This document shows, piece by piece, positions 26,807 to 35,448 of a stretch of DNA of 50,012 bases. The stretch is taken from NCBI RefSeq assembly GCF_001542415.1, contig NZ_LNCU01000032.1, positions 29,202 through 79,213 on the forward strand. The letters run 5' to 3'. Numbering within the stretch: position 1 is the stretch's first letter; every line of letters begins with the position of its first letter. Origin of the DNA: Bradyrhizobium macuxiense (GTDB lineage: Bacteria; Pseudomonadota; Alphaproteobacteria; Rhizobiales; Xanthobacteraceae). The position numbers and the translations under genes were made by a program. Below the pieces are notes generated by a model, which saw only the letters and a program-made list of their open reading frames with translations, was not told where the DNA came from and ran no database searches.

Positions 26807-28921
26807 TTAAGCCATGCCCAAGGCGGCGACCACGAGGTCGATCGCCTTGATGCCGATGAAGGGAATGATGATGCCGCCAAGGCCGTAGATCATCAGATTG
26901 CGGCTGAGCAGCGCGCCGGCACCGACCGCGCGATACTTGACGCCCTTCAGCGCCAGCGGGATCAACGCGATGATGATCAGCGCGTTGAAGATGATCGCCG
27001 ACAGGATCGCGCTCTGCGGGCTCGCCAGGTGCATGATGTTCAGCACCGAGAGCTGGGGATAGAACGCGAGGAACATCGCCGGGATGATCGCGAAATACTT
27101 CGCGACGTCGTTGGCGATCGAGAACGTGGTCAGGGCGCCACGGGTCATCAACAGCTGCTTGCCGATCTCGACCACCTCGATCAGCTTGGTCGGATTGGAG
27201 TCGAGGTCGACCATGTTGCCGGCCTCGCGCGCGGCCTGCGTTCCGGTGTTCATGGCAACGCCAACGTCAGCCTGCGCCAACGCCGGCGCGTCGTTGGTGC
27301 CGTCGCCGCACATCGCAACCAGCTTGCCCTTGGCCTGCTCGTCGCGGATCAGCTTGAGCTTGTCCTCTGGCGTTGCCTGCGCCAGGAAGTCGTCGACGCC
27401 GGCTTCAGCTGCGATCGCCGCGGCGGTCATCGGGTTGTCGCCGGTGATCATCACGGTGCGGATGCCCATGCGACGCAACTCGGCAAAGCGCTCGCGGATG
27501 CCGCCTTTGACGATGTCCTTGAGATGGATCACGCCGAGCAGCCGCCCATCCTTGGCGACGGCGAGCGGGGTGCCGCCGGCCTTGGCGATCTCGTCGGCGA
27601 TTGCCTGCAGCTCGCGCGCAGCGTCGGTGTTGACGTTCGCCTGGATCGCGCGGACGGCGCTGCCATCGGCGATTGCCGAGGCGGCACCGCCGTTGATGTA
27701 GTTCAGGATCGCGTCCACCGCGCCCTTTCGGACGGCCGAGGAGCCGGCGTCGATGCCGCTCATGCGCGTCTGCGCCGTGAACGGAACGAAGGTCGCCGCG
27801 AGCTCCTTCATGTCGCGGCCGCGGATGCCGTACTTCTCCTTCGCCAGCACGACGATGGAGCGCCCCTCGGGCGTTTCGTCAGCCAGCGACGCAAGTTGCG
27901 CGGCGTCGGCCAGTTCCTGTTCGCCGACGCCGCGGATCGGACGGAACGCGGTCGCCTGCCGATTGCCGAGCGTTATGGTGCCGGTCTTGTCGAGCAACAG
28001 CGTATCGACGTCGCCGGCGGCTTCCACCGCGCGGCCGGACATCGCCAGCACGTTGAAGCGCACCAGGCGGTCCATGCCGGCGATGCCGATCGCCGACAAC
28101 AGCGCGCCGATCGTGGTCGGGATCAAGGTCACGAACAGCGCAACCAGGATCACGACCGAGATCGAACCGCCGGCATAGGCGGCGTAGCTCGGGATCGTCA
28201 CGGTGGCGAACACGAAGATGATGGTGAGGCCCGCCAGCAGGATATTCAGCGCGATCTCGTTCGGCGTCTTCTGCCGTTCGGCGCCCTCCACCAGCTTGAT
28301 CATGCGGTCGATGAAGGTCGAGCCCTGGGCCGCCGTGATGCGAACGCGGATCCAGTCCGACAGCACCTGCGTGCCGCCGGTGACAGCCGAACGATCACCG
28401 CCGGATTCCCGGATCACCGGCGCGGATTCGCCCGTGATGGCCGCCTCGTTGACCGAGGCGACGCCTTCGATCACCTCACCGTCGGACGGGATGTTGTCGC
28501 CGGCCTCGACCAGCACGATATCGCCGACTTTCAGCGCGGTGCCAGGCACCAGCCGAAAGGTCCGGTCCGTTCCGGTCAGCAGCTTGGCCTGGCTCTCGGT
28601 GCGGGTCTTGCGCAGCGATTCCGCCTGCGCCTTGCCGCGGCCTTCGGCAACGGCCTCGGCGAAGTTGGCGAACAGCACCGTGAACCAGAGCCAGAGGATG
28701 ATCTGGAAGGTGAAGGCGAGGCCCGCACCGCCGGTGACGAGATCACGGACGAAGATCAGGGCGGTCAGCGCGGCGACGATCTCGACTACGAACATGACCG
28801 GGTTCTTTGCCATCAGCCGGGGATCGAGCTTGACGAAGGCCGACGTGATCGCCGGCACCAGGATCTTGGGATCGAACATCGTCGATCCCTTCGCCTGCTT
28901 CTGCAGTTTCGCGGTTTCCAT
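26807..28921 (-). CDS. kdpB: KdpB P-type ATPase catalytic subunit
   Basis: A 704-residue P-type ATPase that powers KdpA. The phosphorylated residue is Asp311 in [13 protein letters not shown]. Other ATPase signatures are [20 protein letters not shown] (actuator, slightly extended), [20 protein letters not shown] and [19 protein letters not shown] 28921 is chosen over TTG 28939 because TGGAGTGA sits 7 bases upstream of it. It lies 24 bases after kdpA. Confidence 0.97.
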   Translation of the reverse strand: METAKLQKQAKGSTMFDPKILVPAITSAFVKLDPRLMAKNPVMFVVEIVAALTALIFVRDLVTGGAGLAFTFQIILWLWFTVLFANFAEAVAEGRGKAQAESLRKTRTESQAKLLTGTDRTFRLVPGTALKVGDIVLVEAGDNIPSDGEVIEGVASVNEAAITGESAPVIRESGGDRSAVTGGTQVLSDWIRVRITAAQGSTFIDRMIKLVEGAERQKTPNEIALNILLAGLTIIFVFATVTIPSYAAYAGGSISVVILVALFVTLIPTTIGALLSAIGIAGMDRLVRFNVLAMSGRAVEAAGDVDTLLLDKTGTITLGNRQATAFRPIRGVGEQELADAAQLASLADETPEGRSIVVLAKEKYGIRGRDMKELAATFVPFTAQTRMSGIDAGSSAVRKGAVDAILNYINGGAASAIADGSAVRAIQANVNTDAARELQAIADEIAKAGGTPLAVAKDGRLLGVIHLKDIVKGGIRERFAELRRMGIRTVMITGDNPMTAAAIAAEAGVDDFLAQATPEDKLKLIRDEQAKGKLVAMCGDGTNDAPALAQADVGVAMNTGTQAAREAGNMVDLDSNPTKLIEVVEIGKQLLMTRGALTTFSIANDVAKYFAIIPAMFLAFYPQLSVLNIMHLASPQSAILSAIIFNALIIIALIPLALKGVKYRAVGAGALLSRNLMIYGLGGIIIPFIGIKAIDLVVAALGMA

Positions 28922-28945
28922 GGATGTCACTCCAGTCAAATTCGA

Positions 28946-30649
28946 TCAGAACAGGGTATTGGCGTTCATGGCGAGGTGCTCGACGATCGGTCCGAGCGCC
29001 AGCGCCGGGAAGAAGGTCAGGCCGCCAATGATCAGGATGACGCCGACGACGAGCCCGACGAACAGTCCACCCGTCGTCGGGAACGTTCCGGCTGACGGCG
29101 GATGGGACTTCTTGTCGGCAAGCGAGCCGGCAATCGCCATCGCCGGGACGATCATGAAGAAGCGGCCGACGAACATCGCGGAGGCGAGCGTCAGATTGTA
29201 GAACAAGGTGTTGCCGCTGAGACCTGCGAACGCCGAGCCGTTGTTGCCGGTCGCCGATGTATAGGCATAGAGCACCTCGGTGAAGCCGTGCGGGCCGGCA
29301 TTGGCCATCGAGGCTACCGCCGACGGCAGCACCACGCCAACGGCAGTCCAGCCGAGATACATCAGCGGCAGCACCAGGATCGCGAGCATCGCCATCTTGA
29401 CCTCGCGCGCCTCGATCTTCTTGCCGACATATTCCGGCGTGCGGCCGACCATCAGGCCTGCGACGAAGATCGAGATGATCACGAAGATGAGCATGCCATA
29501 AAGGCCGGCGCCGACGCCCCCGACGATGATCTCGCCGAGCTGCATGTTGATCAGCGGAATCATGCCGCCGAGCGCGGTGAAGCTGTCATGCATGGCGTTG
29601 ACCGCGCCGCAGGACGCCGCCGTGGTGACGACGGCGAACAGCGAGGACGCGACGATGCCGAAGCGCACCTCCTTGCCCTCCATATTGCCGCCGGTCAGGC
29701 CGAGCGCCTCCAGCATCGAGGTGCCGTTGGCCTCAGACCAATACGTGACAGCCACACCTGCGACGAACAGGACACCCATCACGGCGAGGATCGCCCAGCC
29801 CTGGCGCTCGTTGCCGACCATGCGACCGAACACATTGGTCATTGCGGCACCCAGCGCGAAGATCAGGACCATCTGCAGCAGGTTCGACAATGCGGTCGGG
29901 TTTTCGAACGGATGCGCGGCGTTGGCGTTGAAGAAGCCGCCGCCATTGGTGCCGAGCATCTTGATTGCAACCTGCGAGGCCACCGGCCCGAGCGCGATCG
30001 TCTGCTTGCCGCCCTCCAGCGTGGTGGCGTCGACATAGGGCTGAAGCGTCTGCGGCATGCCCTGCCAGACCAGGAACAGCGCGGCGACGACGCAGATCGG
30101 CAGCAGCACGTAAAGCGTGCAGCGCGTGACATCGACCCAGAAATTACCCACGGTGCGCATCGACGAGCGCGAGAAACCGCGGATCAGCGCCATCGCGAGC
30201 GCGATTCCGGTCGCGGCCGACAGGAAGTTCTGGTGGGTCAGGCCGAGCATCTGGACCAGATAGGACAGCGTGCTTTCGCCGCCGTAGTTCTGCCAGTTGG
30301 TGTTGGTGATGAAGGAGATCGCGGTGTTGAACGAGAGATCCTCGGAGACCGCGGTTTGACCGGCCGGGTTGAACGGCAGCAGCGCCTGCAGGCGCATCAG
30401 GCCATAGATGATGAAGAAGCCGCCGACATGGAACAGCAGCATGGCGACCGTATAGTTCAGCCAGTGCTGCTCGCGGCGCTCGTCAACGCCGCCGATCCAG
30501 TAGATGCCGCGCTCGACCGGGCGCAGCACGGGGGAGAGGAAGGTGCGGTCGCCGTTGAACACGCGGGTCATGTACCAGCCGAGCGGTTTGACAAGCGCGA
30601 CGATGATCGCGCAGAAGAGAATGATCTGTATCCAGCCGATGACGGTCAT
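28946..30649 (-). CDS. kdpA: KdpA potassium-binding subunit
   Basis: A 567-residue channel-like membrane subunit with about ten membrane helices. The four filter loops of the SKT type are visible, including [53 protein letters not shown] and [12 protein letters not shown]. It selects potassium and passes it toward KdpB. It starts four bases after the stop of a 34-codon ORF, whose last codons (AAAGG) supply its ribosome binding site. Confidence 0.97.
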   Translation of the reverse strand: MTVIGWIQIILFCAIIVALVKPLGWYMTRVFNGDRTFLSPVLRPVERGIYWIGGVDERREQHWLNYTVAMLLFHVGGFFIIYGLMRLQALLPFNPAGQTAVSEDLSFNTAISFITNTNWQNYGGESTLSYLVQMLGLTHQNFLSAATGIALAMALIRGFSRSSMRTVGNFWVDVTRCTLYVLLPICVVAALFLVWQGMPQTLQPYVDATTLEGGKQTIALGPVASQVAIKMLGTNGGGFFNANAAHPFENPTALSNLLQMVLIFALGAAMTNVFGRMVGNERQGWAILAVMGVLFVAGVAVTYWSEANGTSMLEALGLTGGNMEGKEVRFGIVASSLFAVVTTAASCGAVNAMHDSFTALGGMIPLINMQLGEIIVGGVGAGLYGMLIFVIISIFVAGLMVGRTPEYVGKKIEAREVKMAMLAILVLPLMYLGWTAVGVVLPSAVASMANAGPHGFTEVLYAYTSATGNNGSAFAGLSGNTLFYNLTLASAMFVGRFFMIVPAMAIAGSLADKKSHPPSAGTFPTTGGLFVGLVVGVILIIGGLTFFPALALGPIVEHLAMNANTLF

Positions 30650-30653
30650 TGCG

Positions 30654-30758
30654 TCAAACCTTTCGAATGGGTGCGAAGCGCAACAGCGGCACGAGCAGGC
30701 CGATCAACAGGCCGCTCAGCACCGCGTCCGCGGCGAGAATCATGAAAAGCGCCAGCAT
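30654..30758 (-). CDS. Uncharacterised 34-residue membrane protein between kdpF and kdpA
   Basis: An ORF of 35 codons. The product begins [20 protein letters not shown], continues as one long hydrophobic helix and ends with a basic tail (RFAPIRKV), so the C-terminus is probably cytoplasmic. It starts nine bases after the kdpF stop and ends four bases before kdpA, so it occupies the whole gap. No Shine-Dalgarno is obvious; it could be read by coupling from kdpF, and its own end carries the kdpA SD. I do not recognise a family. It may be a second KdpF-like accessory, or a translational coupler. Confidence 0.5.
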   Translation of the reverse strand: MLALFMILAADAVLSGLLIGLLVPLLRFAPIRKV

Positions 30759-30767
30759 CGCGCGAGC

Positions 30768-30857
30768 CTAGAAGCGCTCGGGCCGCAGCAATGCATAAGT
30801 GAGGTAGAACAGCAGGCCGAGCGACACGGCCCCGGCGAGCGAGTAGTCGAAGATCAT
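30768..30857 (-). CDS. kdpF: KdpF small subunit
   Basis: A 29-residue single-helix peptide, MIFDYSLAGAVSLGLLFYLT followed by YALLRPERF. The ending LLRPERF is the hallmark of KdpF, which lies in the membrane between KdpA and KdpB and stabilises the complex. GGGAGG precedes ATG 30857 by about 7 bases. Too short for most gene callers. Confidence 0.92.
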   Translation of the reverse strand: MIFDYSLAGAVSLGLLFYLTYALLRPERF

Positions 30858-30867
30858 CGCATCCTCC

Positions 30868-30951
30868 CTAGAGCCGCTCGCAGGCATAGGCGTAGCCGAT
30901 GCCGGCCGCGAAGAAGCCGAGCGCGAGCGCCGCCATGACAATGTCCATCAT
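30868..30951 (-). CDS. Uncharacterised 27-residue membrane protein leading the kdp operon
   Basis: The ORF encodes a 27-residue peptide starting MMDIVMAALALGFFAAG and ending AYACERL: one hydrophobic helix with a Cys-Glu-Arg-Leu terminus. AGGAG lies 7 bases before the first ATG (30951) and 10 before the second (30948). It is the first gene of the operon, ten bases before kdpF. From memory, similar short peptides ending in CERL precede kdpF in other bacteria, usually unannotated; I could not confirm this. A role with the KdpFABC complex is inference from position. Confidence 0.6.
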   Translation of the reverse strand: MMDIVMAALALGFFAAGIGYAYACERL

Positions 30952-31063
30952 GAGAAACTCCTGTGCACGTCAGCCGCGGGCCATCGCATAAGCGCCCGCG
31001 CGCCGGATGGCCGTGAAGTGCCATCCGGGGCATAGGTTTTCGAGATGTAGCGAATAAGGACGT

Positions 31064-31149
31064 TATAGGAATCCCATAAAGGCCGCGGCGCGCTCCGGAT
31101 CTGCAAGTTTGCGATGCGCAGCCAGTTCCCCCTTTATGGAATCCCTATA
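31064..31149. promoter_or_regulatory. Paired inverted-repeat operator candidate in the kdp divergent intergenic region
   Basis: TATAGGAATCCCATAAAGG (31064-31082) and CCTTTATGGAATCCCTATA (31131-31149) are inverted copies with 17 of 19 positions matching, 48 bases apart. Each contains GGAATCCC. They lie 113-198 bases upstream of the kdp operon and about 97-182 bases upstream of the divergent gene at 31246. KdpE is the obvious candidate ligand, by position only. The rest of the 294-base gap shows no other clear element. Confidence 0.5.
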
Positions 31150-31245
31150 TCTCCGCGTCCGCCCTCATCTCGTATTCAAATGGCGGTCCGGTCATTTTCG
31201 ACGTGCGGCCAATGTGTTGAGCCGCGCGTAGGACGAGATGACGTA

Positions 31246-31710
31246 ATGTCTCTGCAAGCAGATAACCCCTCCTCCGAGCTCGGCGACCGGCTGCGCGACG
31301 CCCATGTAGTCACCGCCGAATTCATGGCCGACATCATCAACCAGACCTGCCGGCGCTTCCCCGCGGCGGGACCGCGCAGCAAGGCCGCCCATGTCGAGTG
31401 CCTGATCCAGTCGGGCGCCTGGACCGATGCGGCGCTCGCGCTGATCGATCTCGAGCTACCGCAATGGCAGGTCCGCCGCCTGGTCTATGATGAGGGCGAA
31501 TGGCATTGTGCGCTGTCGCGCACGCGGGAGCTGCCCGACTGGCTCGACCGGTCGATCGAGACCCATCACGCGGACCTTGCGCTCGCGATCCTCAGCGCCT
31601 TCGTCGAGGCCCAGCGAAGCAGCGCGCCGTCGAGCCGGACCAGCGTGCCCACCGTCCAGCGCACCACGGGCTCGCTCTATGAGCCGCTCTGCCTCGACAA
31701 TTTCGGCTGA
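31246..31710 (+). CDS. Hypothetical protein, divergent from kdp
   Basis: I do not recognise this 154-residue protein. It is soluble, predicted mostly helical, and has a WTDAALALIDLELPQWQVRRLVYDEGEWHCAL segment and a Ser/Thr-rich tail after about residue 125. ATG 31246 is used; a GGACGAG stretch lies upstream, and the frame extends to 31114 through non-coding-looking sequence. It is followed after 13 bases by a small membrane protein gene, likely in the same transcript. It lies divergent to kdp across a gap with a paired inverted repeat, so it may share potassium or osmotic control. Confidence 0.75.
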   Translation: MSLQADNPSSELGDRLRDAHVVTAEFMADIINQTCRRFPAAGPRSKAAHVECLIQSGAWTDAALALIDLELPQWQVRRLVYDEGEWHCALSRTRELPDWLDRSIETHHADLALAILSAFVEAQRSSAPSSRTSVPTVQRTTGSLYEPLCLDNFG

Positions 31711-31723
31711 GGGCGGCACCACC

Positions 31724-31999
31724 GTGAGTGCGAAAGATCTGCCGCGGGAGCTGCGGTCGGTACAGGTCCTGATCCGGTTCGGATTCCGGCTCGCCATCAT
31801 GATCGGCTTTGCCGTGTTCGCCGGCATCGGCTTCGGCAAGAGCTTCGTCGCCTTGCTGTGGATGTCCGCGCTGATCTGCGCGCTGGTCGGCGTCGTGAAG
31901 CGCGAACTGCCGTTCGCAGCCAATCTCAATCACTGGGACGAAATGACCGCCTATGTCGCGCTGTGCGCGCTCGGTACCGGCATCGTCCAGCACCTCTGA
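31724..31999 (+). CDS. Hypothetical small membrane protein
   Basis: A 91-residue protein with two hydrophobic segments, about residues 20-37 (FRLAIMIGFAVFAGIGFG) and 41-56 (FVALLWMSALICALVG), and a third weakly hydrophobic C-terminus. No family recognised. GTG 31724 is chosen: GAGGGCGG lies about 7 bases upstream, at the stop of the preceding gene. The frame runs further upstream but overlaps that gene. Likely cotranscribed with the gene at 31246. Confidence 0.65.
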   Translation: MSAKDLPRELRSVQVLIRFGFRLAIMIGFAVFAGIGFGKSFVALLWMSALICALVGVVKRELPFAANLNHWDEMTAYVALCALGTGIVQHL

Positions 32000-32104
32000 A
32001 ACACCCTCATACTCTTATGACACTCCTGTGAAGTCGGCCATCGTTCGCGCTCGATTTCATATCCGGCCTTCGCGACATTGAACGCGTGAATTGGACTTGA
32101 AGGA

Positions 32105-32368
32105 ATGACCAACGTGAAACTCTTCGAACCTCCGTCGTGTAGCGCAGCCTCCGCCGTCGTCGTCATCGGCCGCAACCGGCGCGGCCAGTGGGTCGCGCAG
32201 GAACAGAACGGCCTCTATGGCGGGCTGTTCGTCAACCGCGCCCAGGCCGTCAAATATGCGCTGTTCGAGAACGGCCAGCACCCTGAAATAATCGTCGAGC
32301 TCTCGCGCGAGATCGAGCTCGACATGCACCGGCAGACCACCAGCTTCCGCGCCAGCCGCGTCGCCTGA
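32105..32368 (+). CDS. Hypothetical protein
   Basis: An 87-residue protein (84 from the alternative start) of unknown function. It has a strand-rich core, VVVIGRNRRGQWVAQEQNGLYGGLFVNRAQAVKYAL, and an acidic EIIVELSREIELDM segment. The AAGGA directly abuts ATG 32105 but is ideally spaced (9 bases) for the in-frame GTG 32114, so GTG is the more likely start. After the TGA the same frame stays open and coding-like for 26 more codons to TGA 32447-32449. Confidence 0.7.
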   Translation: MTNVKLFEPPSCSAASAVVVIGRNRRGQWVAQEQNGLYGGLFVNRAQAVKYALFENGQHPEIIVELSREIELDMHRQTTSFRASRVA

Positions 32369-32563
32369 TCCACCGATGCCTCGACCAAAGCCGAGATCGC
32401 GCAAGCGATGGCCGCCCTCGCCGATGAATATCTCGCGGAAGCGCGGTGAGAGCGGCAAGCCACCGCAATGCACAATAGCCCTAGGCGAACGTCGCCCGTA
32501 ACGGCGCAGCCATATTGAGGTTGCGCAACGGAACCCCATATCCTCGGCAAGGGAGTGCTTGCC

Positions 32564-33952
32564 GTGCAGACCGTAAGGGCGGCCCTCGTTGCGGCGGCCG
32601 TGTTCGCCGCTCTGGTGCTTTCGATCCGTCCAGGTGCGGCGGAGGACAACAGCCGCCTTGCCCTGACCATCGCGATCGATGGCGCGATCGGTCCGGCCGC
32701 CGCCAGCTATGTGAAGGACGCCCTCGCCAAGGCCGCCGAACGGCGCGCCGAGGTCGTCATCCTGCGCATGAATACGCCGGGCGGTCTCAGCACCAGCATG
32801 CGCGAAATCATCACCGACGTGCTCGCCTCACCCGTTCCCGTGATCGGCTACGTCGCGCCATCCGGCGCCCACGCCGCAAGCGCCGGGACCTACATCCTCT
32901 ATGCGACGCATATCGCCGCGATGGCGCCCGGCACCAATATCGGCGCGGCAACGCCGGTGCAGATCGGCAGTCCGATACCAGGCCTGCCAAGCGGGACCCC
33001 TGACAAGGGCGACAAGAAGGACGGCGACCACCCATCCGAGAAGGACACCATGACGACGAAGGTGACGAATGATGCCGTCGCCTTCATCCGCAGCCTCGCC
33101 GAACTGCGGGGCCGCAACGCCGACTGGGCCGAGAAGGCGGTGCGCGCGGCCGCCACCCTCTCCGCCAATGGTGCGCTGCAGGCCGGCGTCATCGAAATCG
33201 TCGCGCGCGATCCGGCCGACCTGCTGAAGCAGGTCGATGGCCGGATGGTGGAGGTCGCGGGCGGCAAGACGCAACGCCTGGCGACGAAGGACGACGTGGT
33301 CGAAGCCATCGATGCCGGTTGGGTCGCACGAACGCTGGCAGTCATCACCGACCCGAACGTCGCCTTCGTGCTCCTGGTGGTCGGCATCTACGGCCTGATC
33401 TTCGAATTCATGTCACCCGGCGCAGTGGCGCCGGGCGTGGTCGGGACGATCAGCCTGCTGCTCGGCCTCTACGCCCTCAACATGCTGCCGATCAACTACG
33501 CCGGCTTCGCCCTGATGCTGGTCGGGATCGCGTTGCTCGCCTTTGAAGCCTTCAACCCGACCGTCGTGATCGGCCTCGGCGGCGTTGTCGCCTTTGTGCT
33601 GGGCGCGGCCATGCTGTTCAGGATCGAGGCGCCCGGATACCACCTGTCATGGTCAGTCATCGCCATCGTCGCCGCGATGTTCACCGGCCTTATTGTCGTC
33701 GTGCTCGGCGCGCTCCGCCGGGCGCGCAAGGGTCCGGCCCGGGTCGGCGCCCAGGCCATGCGCGGCCTTCCGGCCGAGGTCCTCGACTGGTCGGAGACCT
33801 CGGGTCACGTCTTCGCCAATGGTGAGCGCTGGCAGGCACGCGGCACCGAAACGTTCAAGTCCGGAGAGATCGTCGAAGTGGCCAACATCGTCGGCTTGAC
33901 GCTGGTGGTTCAGCGCTCGCCGACCGCCACCGGCGCAGGAGGTACAGCATGA
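32564..33952 (+). CDS. NfeD-type membrane-bound serine protease (ClpP-class nodulation efficiency protein family)
   Basis: A 462-residue long-form NfeD (NfeD1b). A signal peptide (about 1-28) leads into an S49/ClpP-like protease domain. The predicted catalytic dyad is Ser106 (AASAGT) and Lys166 (MTTKVTND), matching the archaeal PH1510 type. Four to five membrane helices follow (about 265-390), then a C-terminal OB-fold NfeD domain. GTG 32564 is preferred to GTG 32555 because GGGAG is 8 bases before it. It overlaps the slipin gene by ATGA, the usual NfeD-stomatin operon. The protease is thought to act on stomatin or other membrane proteins. Confidence 0.92.
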   Translation: MQTVRAALVAAAVFAALVLSIRPGAAEDNSRLALTIAIDGAIGPAAASYVKDALAKAAERRAEVVILRMNTPGGLSTSMREIITDVLASPVPVIGYVAPSGAHAASAGTYILYATHIAAMAPGTNIGAATPVQIGSPIPGLPSGTPDKGDKKDGDHPSEKDTMTTKVTNDAVAFIRSLAELRGRNADWAEKAVRAAATLSANGALQAGVIEIVARDPADLLKQVDGRMVEVAGGKTQRLATKDDVVEAIDAGWVARTLAVITDPNVAFVLLVVGIYGLIFEFMSPGAVAPGVVGTISLLLGLYALNMLPINYAGFALMLVGIALLAFEAFNPTVVIGLGGVVAFVLGAAMLFRIEAPGYHLSWSVIAIVAAMFTGLIVVVLGALRRARKGPARVGAQAMRGLPAEVLDWSETSGHVFANGERWQARGTETFKSGEIVEVANIVGLTLVVQRSPTATGAGGTA

Positions 33953-34710
33953 TGCTCGATTATCTCAGTTACGCGGCGCTCGTACTCATCATCATCATCT
34001 TTCTGTCGCAGGCGGTTCGCGTCCTGCGCGAATACGAGCGCGGCGTTGTCTTCACGCTCGGCCGCTTCACAGGAGTGAAGGGCCCTGGGCTCATCATCCT
34101 GATTCCGGTCGTGCAGCAGCTCGTGAAGGTCGATCTCCGGGTGATGGTACAGGTCGTGCCGCCGCAGGACGTGATCTCGCGCGACAACGTCTCGGTCAAG
34201 GTCAATGCCGTGCTCTATTTCCGCATCGTCGATGCCGAGCGCGCCATCATCAAGGTCGGCGACTACATGGCCGCGACCAGTCAGCTCGCGCAGACCACGC
34301 TGCGCTCGGTGCTCGGCAAGCACGATCTCGACGAGATGCTCGCGGAGCGCGACAAGCTGAACGCCGATATCCAGGAGATCCTCGACAAGCAGAGCGACGC
34401 TTGGGGCATCAAGGTCACCTCGATCGAGATCAAGGATGTCGATATCAACGAAACCATGGTGCGGGCGATCGCCAAGCAGGCCGAGGCGGAACGGCTGCGG
34501 CGCGCCAAGGTGATCAACGCGATGGGCGAGCAGCAGGCCGCCGAGAAGCTTGTCGAGGCCGGCCGGATCCTCGCCCAGGAGCCGCAGGCGATGCAGCTGC
34601 GCTATTTCGCGGCGCTGCATGACATCGCCGGCGAGCGCTCATCGACCGTGGTCTTCCCGCTGCCGATGAACCTGCTCGATCACCTGACGCGCCGAAGCGA
34701 AGCGACCTGA
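33949..34710 (+). CDS. Slipin / stomatin-like SPFH protein
   Basis: A 253-residue prokaryotic stomatin. An N-terminal membrane hairpin (about 5-22) is followed by the SPFH domain (YERGVVFTLGRF, VPPQDVISRDNVSVKVNAVLYFRI) and a helical stretch (AIAKQAEAERLRRAKVINA) that oligomerises. It overlaps the NfeD gene by ATGA, so both are made together as a membrane quality-control pair. SPFH proteins form large ring cages in the membrane. Confidence 0.95.
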   Translation: MMLDYLSYAALVLIIIIFLSQAVRVLREYERGVVFTLGRFTGVKGPGLIILIPVVQQLVKVDLRVMVQVVPPQDVISRDNVSVKVNAVLYFRIVDAERAIIKVGDYMAATSQLAQTTLRSVLGKHDLDEMLAERDKLNADIQEILDKQSDAWGIKVTSIEIKDVDINETMVRAIAKQAEAERLRRAKVINAMGEQQAAEKLVEAGRILAQEPQAMQLRYFAALHDIAGERSSTVVFPLPMNLLDHLTRRSEAT

Positions 34711-35030
34711 CCGGGCTGATGCTTGGCGCGCCATGCCGGTCCCGGACCGCGCATGTAATGCGCCTCGGGACGATAGACGCTGATCGGTTGCTCGTGGCGC
34801 GTCGCGTCAACCTGGAAGATGCTGGGTTGCGGGTAGGAATTCGAGATGGCCTTAGACTGCGCCGAATAGGCGCGGCATAAGGGAGGTGACCTCCACTCGG
34901 GATCAGCTAGGCATGCTGCAAATCGGGACATCGCGGGCGTTTTCCTCTCAATTACCCTTGCCTTGAGCCGGTTTACGGTCGGCGACAACATCGATAACCT
35001 TGCATCCCACAGCGATATGGAGAGGCGCCC
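34711..35030. other. Intergenic region between slipin and hsp20
   Basis: These 320 bases hold no gene I can firmly support. The minus strand has an open frame with coding-like codon use ending at 34680 (start possibly ATG 34931). Upstream of hsp20, CTTGAG (34962-34967) with ACAACAT 17 bases further could be a heat-shock (RpoH-type) promoter, but the match is loose. No terminator-like hairpin with a T run was seen. Confidence 0.5.
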
Positions 35031-35438
35031 ATGCGGCCCAAGGATTCCCTCAACTGGATGCTGTCGGACGCGATCGAAGCGCTCGCCCGCGCCGAGCGCC
35101 TGCACCAGCAGTTCCTGAACATCCGCCCGCTCACCGAGAGCCGCGAGCCGAGCTGGGAACCGCCGACCGACGTGATCGAAACCGACGATGAGATCCTGAT
35201 CCTGGTAGCACTGCCGGGGGTCGACCCTGACGACGTCGAGGCGGCGCTCGACGGCGGTACGCTTGTGATCAGCGGTCGACGCACGCTGCCCCCGGAACTG
35301 CGCAATGCCCGCATCCTGCGCCTCGAACTGCCGCAGGGCCGGTTCGAGCGCCGCATCCAGCTACCGACGGGCCGTTACACCATCACCCGCTTCGCCGCGC
35401 ACGGCTGCGTCGGGCTGCGCCTCGGAAAATCGAGTTAA
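35031..35438 (+). CDS. Hsp20/alpha-crystallin family small heat shock protein
   Basis: A 135-residue small heat shock protein, an ATP-independent holdase. A short N-terminal arm (1-40) precedes the alpha-crystallin domain, with WEPPTDVIETDDEILILVALPGV and LVISGRR as typical strands. The chain ends directly after the domain (GLRLGKSS) without the usual extension bearing an IxI motif, so it may form only small oligomers. It is ten bases upstream of lon, linking holding and degradation of damaged proteins. Confidence 0.92.
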   Translation: MRPKDSLNWMLSDAIEALARAERLHQQFLNIRPLTESREPSWEPPTDVIETDDEILILVALPGVDPDDVEAALDGGTLVISGRRTLPPELRNARILRLELPQGRFERRIQLPTGRYTITRFAAHGCVGLRLGKSS

Positions 35439-35448
35439 GGAGTTCGGC

